Source: JALHSW01 sp038321755
Lineage (GTDB): Bacteria; Actinomycetota; Acidimicrobiia; IMCC26256; PALSA-555
Assembly: GCA_038321755.1 (NCBI GenBank)
Contig: JBBQFJ010000166.1
Location: forward strand, 1-6,397
DNA length: 6,397 nucleotides
Reading direction: 5' to 3'
Shown here piece by piece: positions 6,193-6,397 of the stretch (position 1 is its first letter; each line of letters starts with the position of its first letter). Below the pieces are notes generated by a model. That model searched no databases and was not told where the DNA came from. It worked only from the letters and a program-made list of their open reading frames with translations. Position numbers and translations under genes: made by a program.

Positions 6193-6397
6193 GTGTCCGG
6201 CCCAATCGGTCCCCCCCTTGATCCGCCCCGTGATCCGCCAGGTGATTCGGCAGGTGATTCGGCAGGTGATTCGGCAGGTGATCCAGGCGACGTAGCGCTG
6301 GTGGCGATCATGCTTCCCCGTCCAGCCGCCGCGGCAGCCGTCATCGACGCCTGGGAAGCCGGCGAGGCTGTCACGGTGCTCGATCCAGCCGCGCCGA
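6193..6397 (+). CDS. menE: Probable MenE, o-succinylbenzoate-CoA ligase (N-terminal part, cut by window end)
   Basis: An open frame runs from the GTG at 6193 to the window end without a stop; 68 residues are visible. Residues from about 35 on read VALVAIMLPRPAAAAVIDAW then EAGEAVTVLDPAAP, which matches the start of short actinobacterial MenE-type adenylate-forming ligases (a hydrophobic strand, a helix ending in AW, a G/E-G-A-V turn and LDP). The catalytic core and the P-loop lie beyond the window, so the call rests on this short match and on context: divergent from menB, whose substrate OSB-CoA MenE would make, and menE is otherwise the only missing core gene. The first 32 residues are low complexity: six four-residue units LDPP, RDPP, GDSA three times, GDPG. 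Alternative starts are GTG 6301 and ATG 6310, which would remove the repeat, and GTG 6163 upstream. The GTG at 6193 is favoured because of its -10-like element. Confidence 0.65.
   Translation, partial: MSGPIGPPLDPPRDPPGDSAGDSAGDSAGDPGDVALVAIMLPRPAAAAAVIDAWEAGEAVTVLDPAAP
6217..6288 (+). repeat. 12-bp tandem repeat, about six units
   Basis: Units in phase are CTTGATCCGCCC, CGTGATCCGCCA, GGTGATTCGGCA three times (6241-6276), then GGTGATCCAGGC. The run with perfect 12-bp periodicity is 6239-6282. The period is a multiple of three, so copy-number change would lengthen or shorten the encoded GDSA repeat without shifting the menE frame. Confidence 0.9.

Noticed and set aside
6217..6288. CRISPR-like or attachment-site array
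   Set aside because: The unit is 12 bp with no spacers and keeps a coding frame, so it is a simple tandem repeat inside a gene.
6063..6374. Minus-strand frame with SPAE repeats at the right edge
   Set aside because: The apparent protein repeat is only the antisense reading of the 12-bp DNA repeat; the plus-strand frame continues into MenE-like sequence, which is more convincing.

Overview
The window is a compact menaquinone (vitamin K2) biosynthesis locus from a GC-rich bacterium, very probably an actinomycete. The evidence is strong G/C bias at third codon positions, several GTG starts, a DUF222/HNH protein of the kind scattered through actinobacterial genomes, and a MenC resembling the mycobacterial type. 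Acidimicrobiia is my guess for the class, but sequence reading alone cannot place it more finely.

Layout, left to right. (1) Positions 2-964 (+): 3' part of a DUF222/HNH-endonuclease-like gene, cut by the window start and unrelated to the rest. (2) 1002-2756 (-): menD, tail-to-tail with the HNH gene. (3) 2757-2848: a 92-bp divergent intergenic region. (4) 2849-3559 (+): menH, an alpha/beta hydrolase with a clear ribosome-binding site. (5) 3481-6142 (-): a tight menB-menA-menC operon; menB and menA are 2 bp apart, menA and menC overlap by 13 bp, and menC runs 79 bp into the 3' end of menH on the opposite strand. (6) 6143-6192: a 50-bp divergent control region with a perfect 14-bp palindrome and two back-to-back -10-like hexamers. 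(7) 6193 to the window end (+): the 5' end of a probable menE, starting with an in-frame tandem 12-bp repeat.

Together these genes cover the classical (o-succinylbenzoate) pathway from isochorismate to demethylmenaquinone. MenD makes SEPHCHC, MenH eliminates pyruvate to give SHCHC, MenC dehydrates it to o-succinylbenzoate (OSB), MenE makes OSB-CoA, MenB closes the ring to DHNA-CoA, and MenA prenylates DHNA. Isochorismate synthase (MenF), the DHNA-CoA thioesterase and the final methyltransferase (MenG/UbiE) are not in the window.

The pathway itself is well known, and I do not see a new biological system. The points worth a second look are local: the shared menB/menE control region, the repeat at the menE N-terminus, the menC read-through into menH, and departures from usual family architecture in MenC, MenH and MenB.
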